Shown: piece by piece, positions 7,519 through 16,726 of the stretch
How positions within the stretch are numbered: the first letter of the stretch is position 1
How the letters are laid out: each line of letters starts with the position of its first letter
NCBI RefSeq assembly: GCF_027925525.1
Contig: NZ_BSDJ01000004.1
Span: 305,298-369,297 of the forward strand
Direction: 5' to 3'
Source of the DNA: Paenibacillus tyrphae
GTDB taxonomy: Bacteria; Bacillota; Bacilli; Paenibacillales; NBRC-103111
Length of the DNA: 64,000 bases
Position numbers and translations under genes: made by a program
Notes under the pieces: generated by a model
Told to the model about the DNA's origin: nothing
The model's database searches: none
The model's input: only the letters and a program-made list of their open reading frames with translations

Positions 7519-8619
7519 CTATTGAAGCACGACGGATTCGCCTTCGTTCAGCCCGCTCAGCACTTCCGTCTTTTCCGGCGTTTCCAGGCCGATTTTGACG
7601 ATGCGTTTCTCCAAGCTGCCGTCAGCGGTCTCGACCATGACGTAGTAGTCATTTTTATCCCGATTAATCGTCAGCGTCGGCACGACCAGCGCGCCACTTT
7701 TCTTATCCGTTTGGATCGAGGCGGTCAAGCTGAGTCCGGCAATCAGCCGCTCGTTCGGCTCCAGGGAGATCGTAACCTCGAACTGGGCGGCCGTCGTGTT
7801 CGAGGACTCGCTGCTGCTGCCGGTGCCGGCCTTGGCGAATTTGGATAGACGCTCGACCTTGCCTTTCAGCTTGACGTCCTTCAGCGCGTCGACGCGTACC
7901 TCGACATCCATGCCTTCCTTGATGCGGAACAAGTCGTATTCGCCGACATTACAAATCAGCTGCAGCTTCGTCAAATCGACGATTTTGCCGATCCGCTCGT
8001 TATCCTTCACCGACTTCGGCTCCTTGGTACCCTCGAACAGGAAAATGCCGTTTTCCGGCGCCGCAAAGCCTGCTGCTTGAAGCTTCTTCGTTTTCTCCGC
8101 GAGCTGCGAACGGGTATGCTCAAGAGTAACCTGCGTAATCTCGTTTTGCATTTTGCGGCTTTCCGACGCGGCAAAGCGCTTTTTGGCGTCCGTTTCGGTA
8201 ATGCCCTCGGTGTCCGCATCGGCAATGCCAGTTTTTTCCTGAAATTGATTCAACCGTATGTCCATTTCCTGCTTCTTGGCGTTCGCTTGAAGCTGGGCGA
8301 TTTCGTTGCGGAGCTCCGTGTCGTCAAGCCGGAACAGCACGTCGCCTTTGGCCACTTGAGAGCCGTCCTTGACGGACCACGCCGCGACGTAGGCGCCGAA
8401 CGGAGCGTTTATGTACGTCTCCTTCTGATAGGAAGACTTTCCTTTCACTTCGACAATGTTGGTCAAATCCTCGCGGACGACTTTGAATTTCAATGCGTTC
8501 GTTGTTTGCGAAACCGCCGGACGGGATGCGTTCTGCGGCCGGCTTTGCCAATATAACAGCCCCGTAATGCCGATGACAAGCACCGCGCCTACGGCGGCGA
8601 ACCATGTTCTTTTTTTCAT
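7519..8619 (-). CDS. Efflux adaptor subunit (HlyD/MacA-like)
   Basis: A 366-residue membrane-anchored periplasmic-adaptor-type protein. It has one N-terminal membrane segment (about residues 5-24), a biotinyl/lipoyl-like half-motif around VKDGSQVAKGDVLFRLD, a long coiled-coil hairpin (about 105-190) and beta-barrel C-terminal domains (PNERLIAGLSLTASI, LNEGESVVLQ). In Gram-positive bacteria such proteins work with a MacB-type permease and ATPase, here the two genes upstream on the same strand. It is the last gene of a three-gene operon, 21 nt after the permease. The cargo is unknown, possibly peptides or antibiotics. Confidence 0.85.
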   Translation of the reverse strand: MKKRTWFAAVGAVLVIGITGLLYWQSRPQNASRPAVSQTTNALKFKVVREDLTNIVEVKGKSSYQKETYINAPFGAYVAAWSVKDGSQVAKGDVLFRLDDTELRNEIAQLQANAKKQEMDIRLNQFQEKTGIADADTEGITETDAKKRFAASESRKMQNEITQVTLEHTRSQLAEKTKKLQAAGFAAPENGIFLFEGTKEPKSVKDNERIGKIVDLTKLQLICNVGEYDLFRIKEGMDVEVRVDALKDVKLKGKVERLSKFAKAGTGSSSESSNTTAAQFEVTISLEPNERLIAGLSLTASIQTDKKSGALVVPTLTINRDKNDYYVMVETADGSLEKRIVKIGLETPEKTEVLSGLNEGESVVLQ

Positions 8620-8640
8620 AGCTGCATAACTCCTAAACTG

Positions 8641-10032
8641 TTAGTCTCGTTTGATGGCGGTCAGCGCGTCGGTGCGCGACGCTTTGATGGCCGGATAAAT
8701 GCCGGACAGGACGCCGGTCATGATGGCGAAGAACAGGCCGACCGGTAGAATCCAGGGACTGATAAATAAAATTTCCGCCTGAGATCCCGCTCTTGGAGGT
8801 GTAAACTGCATGATGGCGATATTGATCCCCCAAATGACCCAATACGACACCAGAATGCCCACCAGGCCCCCGAGCAGCCCGAGCAGCGCCGATTCGACCA
8901 TAAACATGTTGCGGATTTGGCCGAGGTTGGCGCCCAGCACTTTCATGATGCCGATCTGCCGCCTGCGCTGATAGGTCGACATCGTCATGGCGACGATGAT
9001 CGAGATCGAGGCGACGAACAAAATAAAGACCCCGGCGCCGCCGAAGATCAGCCGGACGATGAGCAGCTCGTTTTGCATGCTTTCCTCGCGGTGAAGATTC
9101 GTCTGAACGGTGAGCTTCAGCTTCTTGAGCAGCGACTCCAGCTCTTTGACATGGGCGCTGCTGTCCACCTTAATTTTGACCTCGTTATACTCGGCTGTCT
9201 GTGAGGAGTTTTTATCTTCCTTGACCTTGCCGCCGTTCATTTGAATGATCGCTTCCTGAAGCCGCTTGCCGAGAGCCGGCGATACGAACGCCGTCTTTTG
9301 ATGAATCAGCATATCGTCGGGAACGCCCTCCGGTTTCTTGAGGATGCCGACGACCCGGACGGGAATTTGGATGTCCACCGTTTCCCCGACGTCGTTCGAA
9401 CGGTAAATTTGCGGCTTCATCACGATTTGCTTCTGATATACGGGATACGCGATATATTGCTGTTCCCGCCAAGCATTCCGGGCATCGCGTTCGCTCATGC
9501 TCTGGAGCTGCTGCTGGCGGGCTTTGGAGATTTGGCTGTCGAATAGCCCCATCGTCGCCCCATAGCTCAAAATAATCGTGTTCTCCTGCTCCGAAGGCCC
9601 GCCTTGCTGCAGTTCATAGCCGAATGCAGGCAGCGTGTCCAGCTCGGTGGCAAAGATTTGGTTGATATAGCCTTTTTTGCTGTCTACTTCAAATTCGAAC
9701 TGGTTTAATGTCCGGTATGTAGCCAGCGCCTTAATATATGGGAAGGTGCGCATCATGCCGATTTTGGCTTTCGTAAGCTCGTAAGGCTTCGCGCTGTTCG
9801 GATCGTTCGGATCGGCTCCTTCGGCCCGGCCGCCGCTGGTTACCGTAATCTCGTCCGATTTCAGGTATAGGCTCATCTGCGTCCGGCTGTATTGGTTGAT
9901 CGACTCTCCGAAGGAGAGGGCGACCACGATGGAAGCCGAGCCGATGGCAATGCCCATCGTACACAGCAGGGTGACGACGACGCGCCGTTTGAGCTGATCC
10001 CAGCCGAGCTTAAAATAATCGAGCAGCTTCAT
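8641..10032 (-). CDS. ABC transporter permease, MacB/FtsX type
   Basis: A 463-residue permease with the MacB layout: one N-terminal helix (about 18-42), a large extracytoplasmic domain of about 280 residues, then three C-terminal helices beginning near LIFGGAGVFILFVASISIIVAM, with the cytosolic YQRRRQIGIMKVLGA loop typical of FtsX domains. The extracytoplasmic part is long for MacB_PCD and Gln/Lys-rich. Its start overlaps the end of the ATPase gene by 4 nt, implying translational coupling. It acts with the ATPase and adaptor as a mechanotransmission-type exporter. Confidence 0.9.
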   Translation of the reverse strand: MKLLDYFKLGWDQLKRRVVVTLLCTMGIAIGSASIVVALSFGESINQYSRTQMSLYLKSDEITVTSGGRAEGADPNDPNSAKPYELTKAKIGMMRTFPYIKALATYRTLNQFEFEVDSKKGYINQIFATELDTLPAFGYELQQGGPSEQENTIILSYGATMGLFDSQISKARQQQLQSMSERDARNAWREQQYIAYPVYQKQIVMKPQIYRSNDVGETVDIQIPVRVVGILKKPEGVPDDMLIHQKTAFVSPALGKRLQEAIIQMNGGKVKEDKNSSQTAEYNEVKIKVDSSAHVKELESLLKKLKLTVQTNLHREESMQNELLIVRLIFGGAGVFILFVASISIIVAMTMSTYQRRRQIGIMKVLGANLGQIRNMFMVESALLGLLGGLVGILVSYWVIWGINIAIMQFTPPRAGSQAEILFISPWILPVGLFFAIMTGVLSGIYPAIKASRTDALTAIKRD

Positions 10033-10721
10033 TCCGCGTCACCTGCCCATGCGCCGTCTTCGACCAGGTACCCGTCGCGCAGTTGAATGACCCTTCGGGT
10101 TCGCTTCGCGACCTCCAGTTCGTGGGTAACGATGACGAAGGTGATGCCGAGCGTCTGGTTCAATTCGATCAGCAGATCGATGATTTCTTTCTCCGTCTTC
10201 GTATCGAGGTTCCCGGTTGGCTCGTCCGCGAACACAATAGCCGGCTGCGTAATGAGTGAACGGGCGATGCTGACCCGCTGCTGCTGCCCGCCGGACAGCT
10301 GCGAGGGGAACATTTCGGTCTTTTCCCCGAGGCCAACCTTGGCGAGCAGTGACATGGCTTGCTCCCGGCGATGCTTGCCGCGCAGGCCTTGAAAAACAAG
10401 CGGCAGCTCGACGTTCTCACGGACGGTCAAATGCGGAATCAATTCGTACGATTGAAAAATAAAGCCGATATGGGTCCGGCGGAATTCCGCAAGCTGGTTC
10501 TCACTCATTTTCTCGATCGCCCGGCCGCTGATCAGGATGCTCCCGGACGTCGGCTTCATCAAGCCGGCCATCAGGTTCAGCAGCGTCGACTTTCCCGAGC
10601 CGGAGCTGCCGAGCAGGGCGATCATTTCCCCTTTGTCTACCCGGAAGTTAATTTCGTGCAGGACAGGCGTGTTCTCGCTGCCGCTGCGAAAGCTGTGTGA
10701 CAAATGTTCTACCGCAAGCAC
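10029..10721 (-). CDS. ABC transporter ATPase, MacB/LolD type
   Basis: A 230-residue nucleotide-binding subunit. Walker A GSSGSGKST near residues 38-46, Q-loop FQSYELIPHLTV, signature LSGGQQQRVSIAR near 141, Walker B IVFADEPTGNLD near 161 and the switch His in VIVTHE. The GTG start at 10721 follows GGAGGGGTTAT. It is the first gene of the ATPase-permease-adaptor operon. The C-terminus ends 4 nt into the permease gene. Confidence 0.92.
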   Translation of the reverse strand: MLAVEHLSHSFRSGSENTPVLHEINFRVDKGEMIALLGSSGSGKSTLLNLMAGLMKPTSGSILISGRAIEKMSENQLAEFRRTHIGFIFQSYELIPHLTVRENVELPLVFQGLRGKHRREQAMSLLAKVGLGEKTEMFPSQLSGGQQQRVSIARSLITQPAIVFADEPTGNLDTKTEKEIIDLLIELNQTLGITFVIVTHELEVAKRTRRVIQLRDGYLVEDGAWAGDAE

Positions 10722-10827
10722 ATAACCCCTCCGTTGTTGAATTTTTCTAGTTCAGTATAGACGACCGTTCCATTCAGAAGTGGAAAAAGCTGAAAATTTA
10801 AGAAAACTTTAAGAGTCGCAGGCAGAA

Positions 10828-10876
10828 AAAAGCCGCCGGAACGTCCGCTTGGTAATAGACGTTTGACACGGCGGCC
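10828..10876 (-). terminator. Terminator after the MFS gene
   Basis: On the minus strand GCCGCCG...AACGTC / GACGTT...CGGCGGC followed by TTTTTT, just beyond the MFS stop at 10887. Confidence 0.8.
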
Positions 10877-10886
10877 AATCCAGCAG

Positions 10887-12077
10887 CTATTGCAATGAAT
10901 CTTGCTGTGCCCCTGCCGCAACGTTCTTCGCTTTGGCGTACAGGGCAAGAAATCCGAGCATGGCGACGAACGAGAGTACGGAGCCGACCGCATACATGGC
11001 GTGCGGGCTCCAGCTGTTGAACACCCAACCGCCGATCGTGCCGCTGAGCAGCCCGGCCAGCCCGGACCACGTAATCGCGAATACCGCCTGGCCACTGGCC
11101 CGGAAATGATCAGGGACCACGCTCTGAATGTACCGGATGGTCGTAAACAAAAACACGCCGAACGTGATCGAATGCATCATCTGAATGGCAATGACCCACA
11201 TCGGGTTATCCACCAGGCTCATGAGCAGGAAGCGTACGGCATAAGCCAGACAGCAGAGCGCCAGCAGCGGCAGCTCCTTCAGCTTGTGCCCGTATTTGCT
11301 GAGCAGGAAGAACACCGGAATTTCGCTGAGCGCCGACATCATCCACGACCAGCCGACGACGGACTGGTCTCCGCCGAGCCGCTGCAAGAACAAGGCGAGA
11401 AAGCCGTCATTCATCCGGTGGGCGATGGACACCGTCAGTACCGTAAGCAGGAACGCGAGAAACGACCGGGAGCCGACGATCGGGAGAAGCCCGGAAAAGT
11501 CCGGCTTTTTCACGTTGGCGTCCCGCGTGTCCGTAAGCAGGAACGACAGCAGCAGGGAGCAGGCAATCGTGCCGAGGCACAGCGCTACGGTCAGACCCGC
11601 GCCGTAGCTTTTGAGCAGCTGGCCGAACACAAGGGCGGCGAAGGCGAAGCCGATCGAGCCCCAGACACGGAAGGACGCGTAGCTTTTGCCGTTCCGGCTC
11701 ACGGTAAGCAGAATCAAGCTGTCGGTCAGCGAGGTCGTCGGCGACTGGAAAAAGAAGAAGGCGGCCATCAACACCATCAGCAGCCCGAACGTATCGGTGT
11801 GGAACGTCCAAGCCGCCATCAGCAGCTGCCCGATAAAAATGACGTTCAAAATCTTTTTCACGCTGCGGACCTTGTCGCTGGCCACACCCCAAACTAAGTT
11901 CGAGAAGATGCCGATCATCGGGCCGACCGAATACAAAAGTCCGATTTGCAGCGTGGAAAAGCCTTTCGATTGGAAATATAAAGGAAAGAACGACGTGATT
12001 ACGGCCATCGTCATGTAATACGTAAATGTAAAGCTGCGCAGCACGACCTCGTTGCGCGGAGGTTTGGACATACTCAT
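10887..12077 (-). CDS. MFS transporter (MFS_1-like, LacY/HcaT-type branch)
   Basis: A 396-residue polytopic protein with about 12 predicted helices. The N-terminal FTYYMTMAVITSFFPLYFQSKG and the GRPxGRK-like loop replaced by SDKVRSVKKI place it in the MFS_1-like group that includes 3-phenylpropionate and some oligosaccharide permeases. HRMNDGFLALFLQ in helix 7 is shared with the second MFS gene at 21328, so the two are paralogues. The start ATG overlaps the stop of the upstream MATE-like gene (ATGA), implying coupled translation. Substrate unknown. Confidence 0.8.
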   Translation of the reverse strand: MSMSKPPRNEVVLRSFTFTYYMTMAVITSFFPLYFQSKGFSTLQIGLLYSVGPMIGIFSNLVWGVASDKVRSVKKILNVIFIGQLLMAAWTFHTDTFGLLMVLMAAFFFFQSPTTSLTDSLILLTVSRNGKSYASFRVWGSIGFAFAALVFGQLLKSYGAGLTVALCLGTIACSLLLSFLLTDTRDANVKKPDFSGLLPIVGSRSFLAFLLTVLTVSIAHRMNDGFLALFLQRLGGDQSVVGWSWMMSALSEIPVFFLLSKYGHKLKELPLLALCCLAYAVRFLLMSLVDNPMWVIAIQMMHSITFGVFLFTTIRYIQSVVPDHFRASGQAVFAITWSGLAGLLSGTIGGWVFNSWSPHAMYAVGSVLSFVAMLGFLALYAKAKNVAAGAQQDSLQ

Positions 12078-13438
12078 AAGCTTTCACTCGATTCGTTATT
12101 TTTTCGGTTCGTGGCCGGCAGCGGCCTCGGAATGGCTTCGTCCGCCCGCAGAGCCGAGCGCAGTACGGCCCAGACGACTGCCGCTTCCGCCGCGACGCCG
12201 AGCGATTGGGCCAGGGCGCCGATCATCCCGTTCCAGCCGGGAGTCCGGGCGACGCACAGCACAAGAACCAGCAGCGTAACGCACACGTTTGCGGCTTGAG
12301 ACCAGACCATCACCTTGGTCTGACTGCGCAGCATCAGCAGTCCGTTGCCGAAATCAAGCCACGGGAACACGAACGTCATCAGCATAAAGACGCGGAGCGT
12401 CGACAAGCTCGCCTGCATCAACCGCTCGTTAATGCCCATCACGTGCTGCATGAACCACGGGCCGGCCGGCGTATAAGCGAGCAAGGCGATCAGCAGGCTC
12501 GGGATGAGCGAGAGCAGCAGGGTGAAGCGGACCACGGAAGCCGCATCCTTGCGGTAAAAGTTCAGCACAATCTGATGTATGTAGGAGAAAAAGCTTTGCA
12601 CCAGGTTCGTGAGGCTGGCGGCGATCGCAAACGAGGCGATGGCGAGCTTCAAGTCACTCGTTTTTCCGAGAAAGGCGTTGATCGCCGGTCCCGAAATGAC
12701 CGCAATGACCGACGAGAACAGCAGCGGCCGGTAAAACCGGAACACCTGCGAAGGCTTCTCGATCGGATGGTCCGGCTGCTTCTCCGGAATTTCGTTTTTT
12801 AACAAAGCCCTGCCTTCCCAGAGGCTCACGGCGGCTTCGATGACCATGCCCGTCAGGAAGATGACTGCGCCGACCGTTCCGCTGGTGACGCCCGTCCGTA
12901 TAAAATAAAGCGAGAGCGCGTACATTCCGGCAAGCCGGATCGCCATGCCGATCGTCAGCCATTTGGTCCGCATGTTGTAAATAATAACGCCGTGAAACAT
13001 GCAGCGGATTCCCGAAAAAATGCTGACGAACATCAAGACGCGGTACACCTCCACCATCGGCTTGACCATCGCGGCGTCGACCCCGAACAAACGCAAAAAC
13101 ACCCACGGTCCTACGGGGGTGTAGCTGATGAATGCGCCGATGAGGAAAATGGCCCCAAGAACATAAAGGCTGACCGCCGTCAAAGCGCGGAACGAGAGGC
13201 GGTCGCGCACCAAAGCGGAGCATGTCTGCCGCAGCAGCACCGCCGGTCTCTCGGTAATGCCCAGAATGCTCATCGGCAGGGCGTAGCTTGCGATGACAAT
13301 CTCGGGAGAGGCCGCGCGCGCCAGCGTGCTGTTAATGATAACATGGGAGATCGTTACAAGGCTCGCCGACATTCCGAGGGGAACAAAGAAGGCAAGCAGC
13401 TGCCGAAACGTAATGCGGGTTTGCTGCAGATCGTTCAT
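12074..13438 (-). CDS. Polytopic membrane protein, MATE/MOP-superfamily-like
   Basis: A 454-residue protein with about 12 hydrophobic helices in two similar halves, as in MOP-superfamily exporters; the N-terminal FFVPLGMSASLVTISHVIINSTLAR resembles the first MatE helix. The call is by overall pattern, and a progressive-ankylosis-like or flippase relative is possible. ATG at 13438 is chosen over the TTG at 13465 because AGAGGGA lies 8 nt before it. The stop overlaps the MFS start, so the pair probably acts in one process or is dosage-linked. Substrate unknown. Confidence 0.65.
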   Translation of the reverse strand: MNDLQQTRITFRQLLAFFVPLGMSASLVTISHVIINSTLARAASPEIVIASYALPMSILGITERPAVLLRQTCSALVRDRLSFRALTAVSLYVLGAIFLIGAFISYTPVGPWVFLRLFGVDAAMVKPMVEVYRVLMFVSIFSGIRCMFHGVIIYNMRTKWLTIGMAIRLAGMYALSLYFIRTGVTSGTVGAVIFLTGMVIEAAVSLWEGRALLKNEIPEKQPDHPIEKPSQVFRFYRPLLFSSVIAVISGPAINAFLGKTSDLKLAIASFAIAASLTNLVQSFFSYIHQIVLNFYRKDAASVVRFTLLLSLIPSLLIALLAYTPAGPWFMQHVMGINERLMQASLSTLRVFMLMTFVFPWLDFGNGLLMLRSQTKVMVWSQAANVCVTLLVLVLCVARTPGWNGMIGALAQSLGVAAEAAVVWAVLRSALRADEAIPRPLPATNRKNNESSESL

Positions 13439-13610
13439 GTTGACTTCCCTCTTTTCACATGCCAAACATTATAACATGGATAGGGGAGTCAAGGGAGAAA
13501 AATTTACGTACCTACTGGAAGCGGCTCATCGTTCGTGATACATTTATATAGATAAAACGGATCGATCAAACGGTGCGTCCCTTTTGCATAATCGAGAAAA
13601 GGTGAGAAAG

Positions 13611-13940
13611 GTGGAAACGGAGATGACATACGCGTTTGAACTCGACGAACGTCTCGGCATTCCGCTGCCCCGTCTTGAACAGGACTTTGAGGACTATAGC
13701 CAGCAGGAACAAGCGGAGATGCTTCTGCGCTGGGAAGAAATCCGCGGCGGCATTCCCGATCGGATCAAGCAATTGGAACGGGTCATCATCGCGAAGCAGG
13801 AGCAGCTCAATGTGGAAGAGCATTTTCCGACGTCCTGCCGCTTAAACAGCGAAATCGCCGATCTGGCCAGCACGATCAACGAGCTGCACTTATGGTTTCG
13901 GGTTCATCAGGACATGCCGGATCGTGCGGTTCATCACTGA
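13611..13940 (+). CDS. Hypothetical acidic helical protein
   Basis: About 109 residues from the GTG at 13611, which follows AAGGTGAGAAAG; the ATG at 13623 is an alternative start. The protein is mostly helical and acidic, with a heptad-like stretch IRGGIPDRIKQLERVIIAKQ (about residues 45-65) that could form a short coiled coil, and a conserved-looking end INELHLWFRVHQDMPD. No family recognised. It lies about 95 nt upstream of another unknown gene that overlaps ytpB, all on the same strand, so it may be the first gene of that unit. Confidence 0.6.
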   Translation: METEMTYAFELDERLGIPLPRLEQDFEDYSQQEQAEMLLRWEEIRGGIPDRIKQLERVIIAKQEQLNVEEHFPTSCRLNSEIADLASTINELHLWFRVHQDMPDRAVHH

Positions 13941-14034
13941 TTGCGCGGCCCATTACCGAATATAATGGGGGGAACCCCGATGCATGCAAAGAGCTATGGA
14001 TTGGCAACACGCTACGCAGAAGGAGGTTGTAAGC

Positions 14035-14640
14035 TTGAGTTGGACCGATAGTCTAAACAGACTCGCAGCGCAGCTGACGTCGCATAAACCTTCGCTGTAT
14101 CCCGACGAAGAGCTTGACGACTTGGCCGATATCAAGATCGGAAAGCTGTCGCTGGACGCCTTCGAAGAGGAACGAAAAGCCTATGCGCTCACGGTAAAAG
14201 CGGGGCTGCATTTGTTTAACGAGAGCCTGGAGAAATCGCATGCGCTATCCCAGGAAATTCATAATCCCGCCGGCAGCTACTGGCACGGAATCATGCACCG
14301 GATGGAAGGCGATTATCCTAACGCCGCCTATTGGTTTCGCATGGCGCGCAGCCTGCCGATTTATACGGAGCTCGCCGAGCGGGCCTACGGTTATGTGCGG
14401 ACGGCAGACCTGCAGGGCATTACAAATACGGCGTTCAGGGAACGGCTGGAGGAGTGGGCATCCGGGTCCGGTTGGGATCCCTGCGCGTTCAACGAGCTGA
14501 TCGAGCGGCACGTCACCCGGGTACGGGACGAGCAGGCCGAGGAGCTGCTGAAGCATATCCAATGGATTGAGATGCGCCTGCTTCTCGAATACGGCTATGT
14601 CCAAAGCGGAGGCGGAGGAACGTTGCTTGAGTCGCCGTAA
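14035..14640 (+). CDS. Hypothetical protein upstream of and overlapping ytpB
   Basis: About 201 residues from TTG 14035, which follows AGAAGGAGG by 8 nt. The protein is soluble, with a notable core GSYWHGIMHRMEGDYPNAAY followed by WFRMA, reminiscent of TPR-like helices rich in aromatics and His. I do not recognise the family. Its last 14 nt overlap the start of ytpB, so the two are translationally coupled, which suggests a role near terpenoid metabolism; this is inference from context only. Confidence 0.7.
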   Translation: MSWTDSLNRLAAQLTSHKPSLYPDEELDDLADIKIGKLSLDAFEEERKAYALTVKAGLHLFNESLEKSHALSQEIHNPAGSYWHGIMHRMEGDYPNAAYWFRMARSLPIYTELAERAYGYVRTADLQGITNTAFRERLEEWASGSGWDPCAFNELIERHVTRVRDEQAEELLKHIQWIEMRLLLEYGYVQSGGGGTLLESP

Positions 14641-15703
14641 TTCGTCAGCCGATGTGCCCCAACGCCCGATTGGACTTATGCTGCGCGTGTATCGCTATGC
14701 GCTGCCGGAGGTGCGGGAGCAGCTTCGCCACTGGCGGGATAAAGCCGAAGCGATGCCCGATCCCGAGCTTCGGAAGCAAGCGATCGCGAGCATGACCAGC
14801 AAGCAGTTCCACTGCGAAGGCGGCTCGGTCTATGCCGTAGCGAATCTGCCCATGCGTCATGTGCTCATTCCCCTGATCGTCGCTTTCCAGACGATCAGTG
14901 ATTATTTGGATAACTTGTGCGACCGGAGCACTTCGCTTGATCCCGAGGATTTTCGGCGTCTGCATCAATCGATGCTTGATGCGGTCGATCCGGCGGAGCC
15001 GCTGCACGATTATTATGAATTCCGGGAAGAGAAGGACGACGCCGGTTATTTGAACGAGCTGGTCAAGACATGTCAAGCCAGTCTCCGACTGCTGCCTTCT
15101 TATCCGCTTGCGGCGGATTCGGTGCGCGAGCTTGTCGGTCTGTACTGCGATCTGCAGGTGTATAAGCACATTCACCGGGAGCTGCGCGAGGATGCGCTGC
15201 TGTCTTGGTGGGAGAAGCACCGGGGACGGTTTCCGGCGGTCGCGTGGAATGAATTTGCCGCGGCTACGGGATCGACGCTTGGCGTTTTCATGTTGTTTCT
15301 GGCTGCTTCCGATCCGAAGCTGCAGCCGGAAACGGTCCGGCAAATTCACGAGGCGTACTTTCCGTACATTTGCGGACTTCACATTTTGCTTGATTATTTG
15401 ATAGACCAAGAGGAAGATCTGGCCGGCGGCGATCTTAATTTCTGCAGCTACTACGATAATATGGATCGGACCGTCGAACGCATCGCCTTCATTGTAGAGG
15501 AGGCGAAGAGCAAGTCGGAACAGCTCGAGCATCCGGGATTTCACCGGATGATTATCGAAGGATTGCTGGCGCTGTACTTGTCTGATCCTAAAGTCAGCAA
15601 GCAGCGGCAAGTGAAGACGATATCCCGGAAGTTGATGAAGGACAGTCCGCTGATGCGCTTGTTTTTCTTCATTAACAGTATTTGGATCCGCAAAACCTCT
15701 TGA
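14627..15703 (+). CDS. ytpB: YtpB-type tetraprenyl-beta-curcumene synthase (DUF2600)
   Basis: A 358-residue protein closely resembling Bacillus subtilis YtpB, which cyclises linear C35 heptaprenyl diphosphate to tetraprenyl-beta-curcumene for sesquarterpenes. Landmarks are ALPEVREQLRHWRDKAEAMP, SKQFHCEGGSVYA and TISDYLDNLCDRSTS with the metal-binding Asp cluster. A further acidic motif is LLDYLIDQEEDL. TTG at 14627 is preferred, as GGAGGAA lies 6-7 nt before it. No squalene-hopene-cyclase-like gene is visible nearby, so the downstream cyclisation partner would be encoded elsewhere. Confidence 0.9.
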   Translation: MSRRNSSADVPQRPIGLMLRVYRYALPEVREQLRHWRDKAEAMPDPELRKQAIASMTSKQFHCEGGSVYAVANLPMRHVLIPLIVAFQTISDYLDNLCDRSTSLDPEDFRRLHQSMLDAVDPAEPLHDYYEFREEKDDAGYLNELVKTCQASLRLLPSYPLAADSVRELVGLYCDLQVYKHIHRELREDALLSWWEKHRGRFPAVAWNEFAAATGSTLGVFMLFLAASDPKLQPETVRQIHEAYFPYICGLHILLDYLIDQEEDLAGGDLNFCSYYDNMDRTVERIAFIVEEAKSKSEQLEHPGFHRMIIEGLLALYLSDPKVSKQRQVKTISRKLMKDSPLMRLFFFINSIWIRKTS

Positions 15704-15751
15704 TTCTATATACAATTAAAGAGACAGTCAAGATGACGAGGAGGAACCACC

Positions 15752-16717
15752 ATGTCTGTAAAAAAAATTGCGGTACTCACGAGCGGCGGCGATTCCCAGG
15801 GGATGAACGCGGCCGTTCGCGCCGTCGTGCGCAGCGGCTTGTATCACGGTCTTGAAGTATTCGCCGTACAGCGCGGATACTCCGGGCTGATCAACGACGA
15901 CATCCGCGAGATGGACCTTCGCAGCGTCGGCGACATCATTCAGCGCGGCGGAACGATTCTGCAAACGGCACGCTGTAAGGAGTTCGTCACGCCGGAAGGA
16001 CAGCAGCTCGCTGCGGACAACCTGCGCAAGCGCGGAATCGACGGGCTCGTCGTCATCGGCGGGGACGGCTCCTACCAAGGGGCGAACAAGCTGAGCAAGC
16101 TCGGGATTAATACGATGGGGCTGCCGGGAACGATCGACAACGACATCCCGTTCACCGATTTCACCATCGGGTTTGATACGGCGGTCAGCATCGTTGTGGA
16201 TGCGATCAATAAGATTCGGGATACGATGAGCTCTCATGAACGCTCGTCCATTGTCGAGGTCATGGGCCGCCACTGCGGAGATATCGCCCTCTATGCCGGC
16301 CTGGCCAGCGGAGCGGAGACGATTCTGGTGCCCGAGGTGCCGTACGATCTGGACGAAATCGCCAATCGCATGACGGAAAACTTCTCCCAAGGAAAGCGTC
16401 ACAGTATTATTATCGTGGCCGAGGGCGTAGGCAAAGGGGAAAATATTTCGGCGGAAATTATGAAGCGCAACGGAATCGAGCCGCGGGTGACCGTGCTTGG
16501 ACATATTCAGCGGGGCGGTACGCCTACGCACAACGACCGGATTTTGGCGAGCAGCCTCGGCGATTTTGCCGTACGCCAGCTGATCGAAGGATATTCCGGC
16601 AAGTCATGCGGAATGATCAAAGGCGAGCTTGTTGCGACCGATATCGATACAGTCGTGAATACCAAAAAACAATTCAATATGGAATTATACGAGCTTTCGA
16701 AACGGTTATCCCAATAA
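15752..16717 (+). CDS. pfkA: ATP-dependent 6-phosphofructokinase
   Basis: A 321-residue PfkA, which phosphorylates fructose-6-phosphate in glycolysis. ATP-site GGDGSYQGA, catalytic PGTIDNDI with the active-site Asp, substrate-binding MGRHCGDIA, and GHIQRGGTPTHNDR are all present. Two positions differ from the usual sequence: SGGDSQGMNAAVR has Gln where Pro is nearly invariant (GGDSPGMN), and MGRHCGD has Cys for Ala or Ser. There is no pyruvate kinase gene downstream, unlike the common pfkA-pyk operon, so this may be a second, divergent copy. AGGAGGAACCACC precedes the ATG. Confidence 0.93.
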   Translation: MSVKKIAVLTSGGDSQGMNAAVRAVVRSGLYHGLEVFAVQRGYSGLINDDIREMDLRSVGDIIQRGGTILQTARCKEFVTPEGQQLAADNLRKRGIDGLVVIGGDGSYQGANKLSKLGINTMGLPGTIDNDIPFTDFTIGFDTAVSIVVDAINKIRDTMSSHERSSIVEVMGRHCGDIALYAGLASGAETILVPEVPYDLDEIANRMTENFSQGKRHSIIIVAEGVGKGENISAEIMKRNGIEPRVTVLGHIQRGGTPTHNDRILASSLGDFAVRQLIEGYSGKSCGMIKGELVATDIDTVVNTKKQFNMELYELSKRLSQ

Positions 16718-16726
16718 AAGCACAAA

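Noticed and set aside
10902..11897. 331-codon plus-strand frame over the MFS gene
   Set aside because: Shadow frame with Arg/Gln/His-rich composition, opposite a clear transporter.
14645..15715. 356-codon minus-strand frame over ytpB
   Set aside because: The plus strand carries the full YtpB signature; the reverse frame has no recognisable features.
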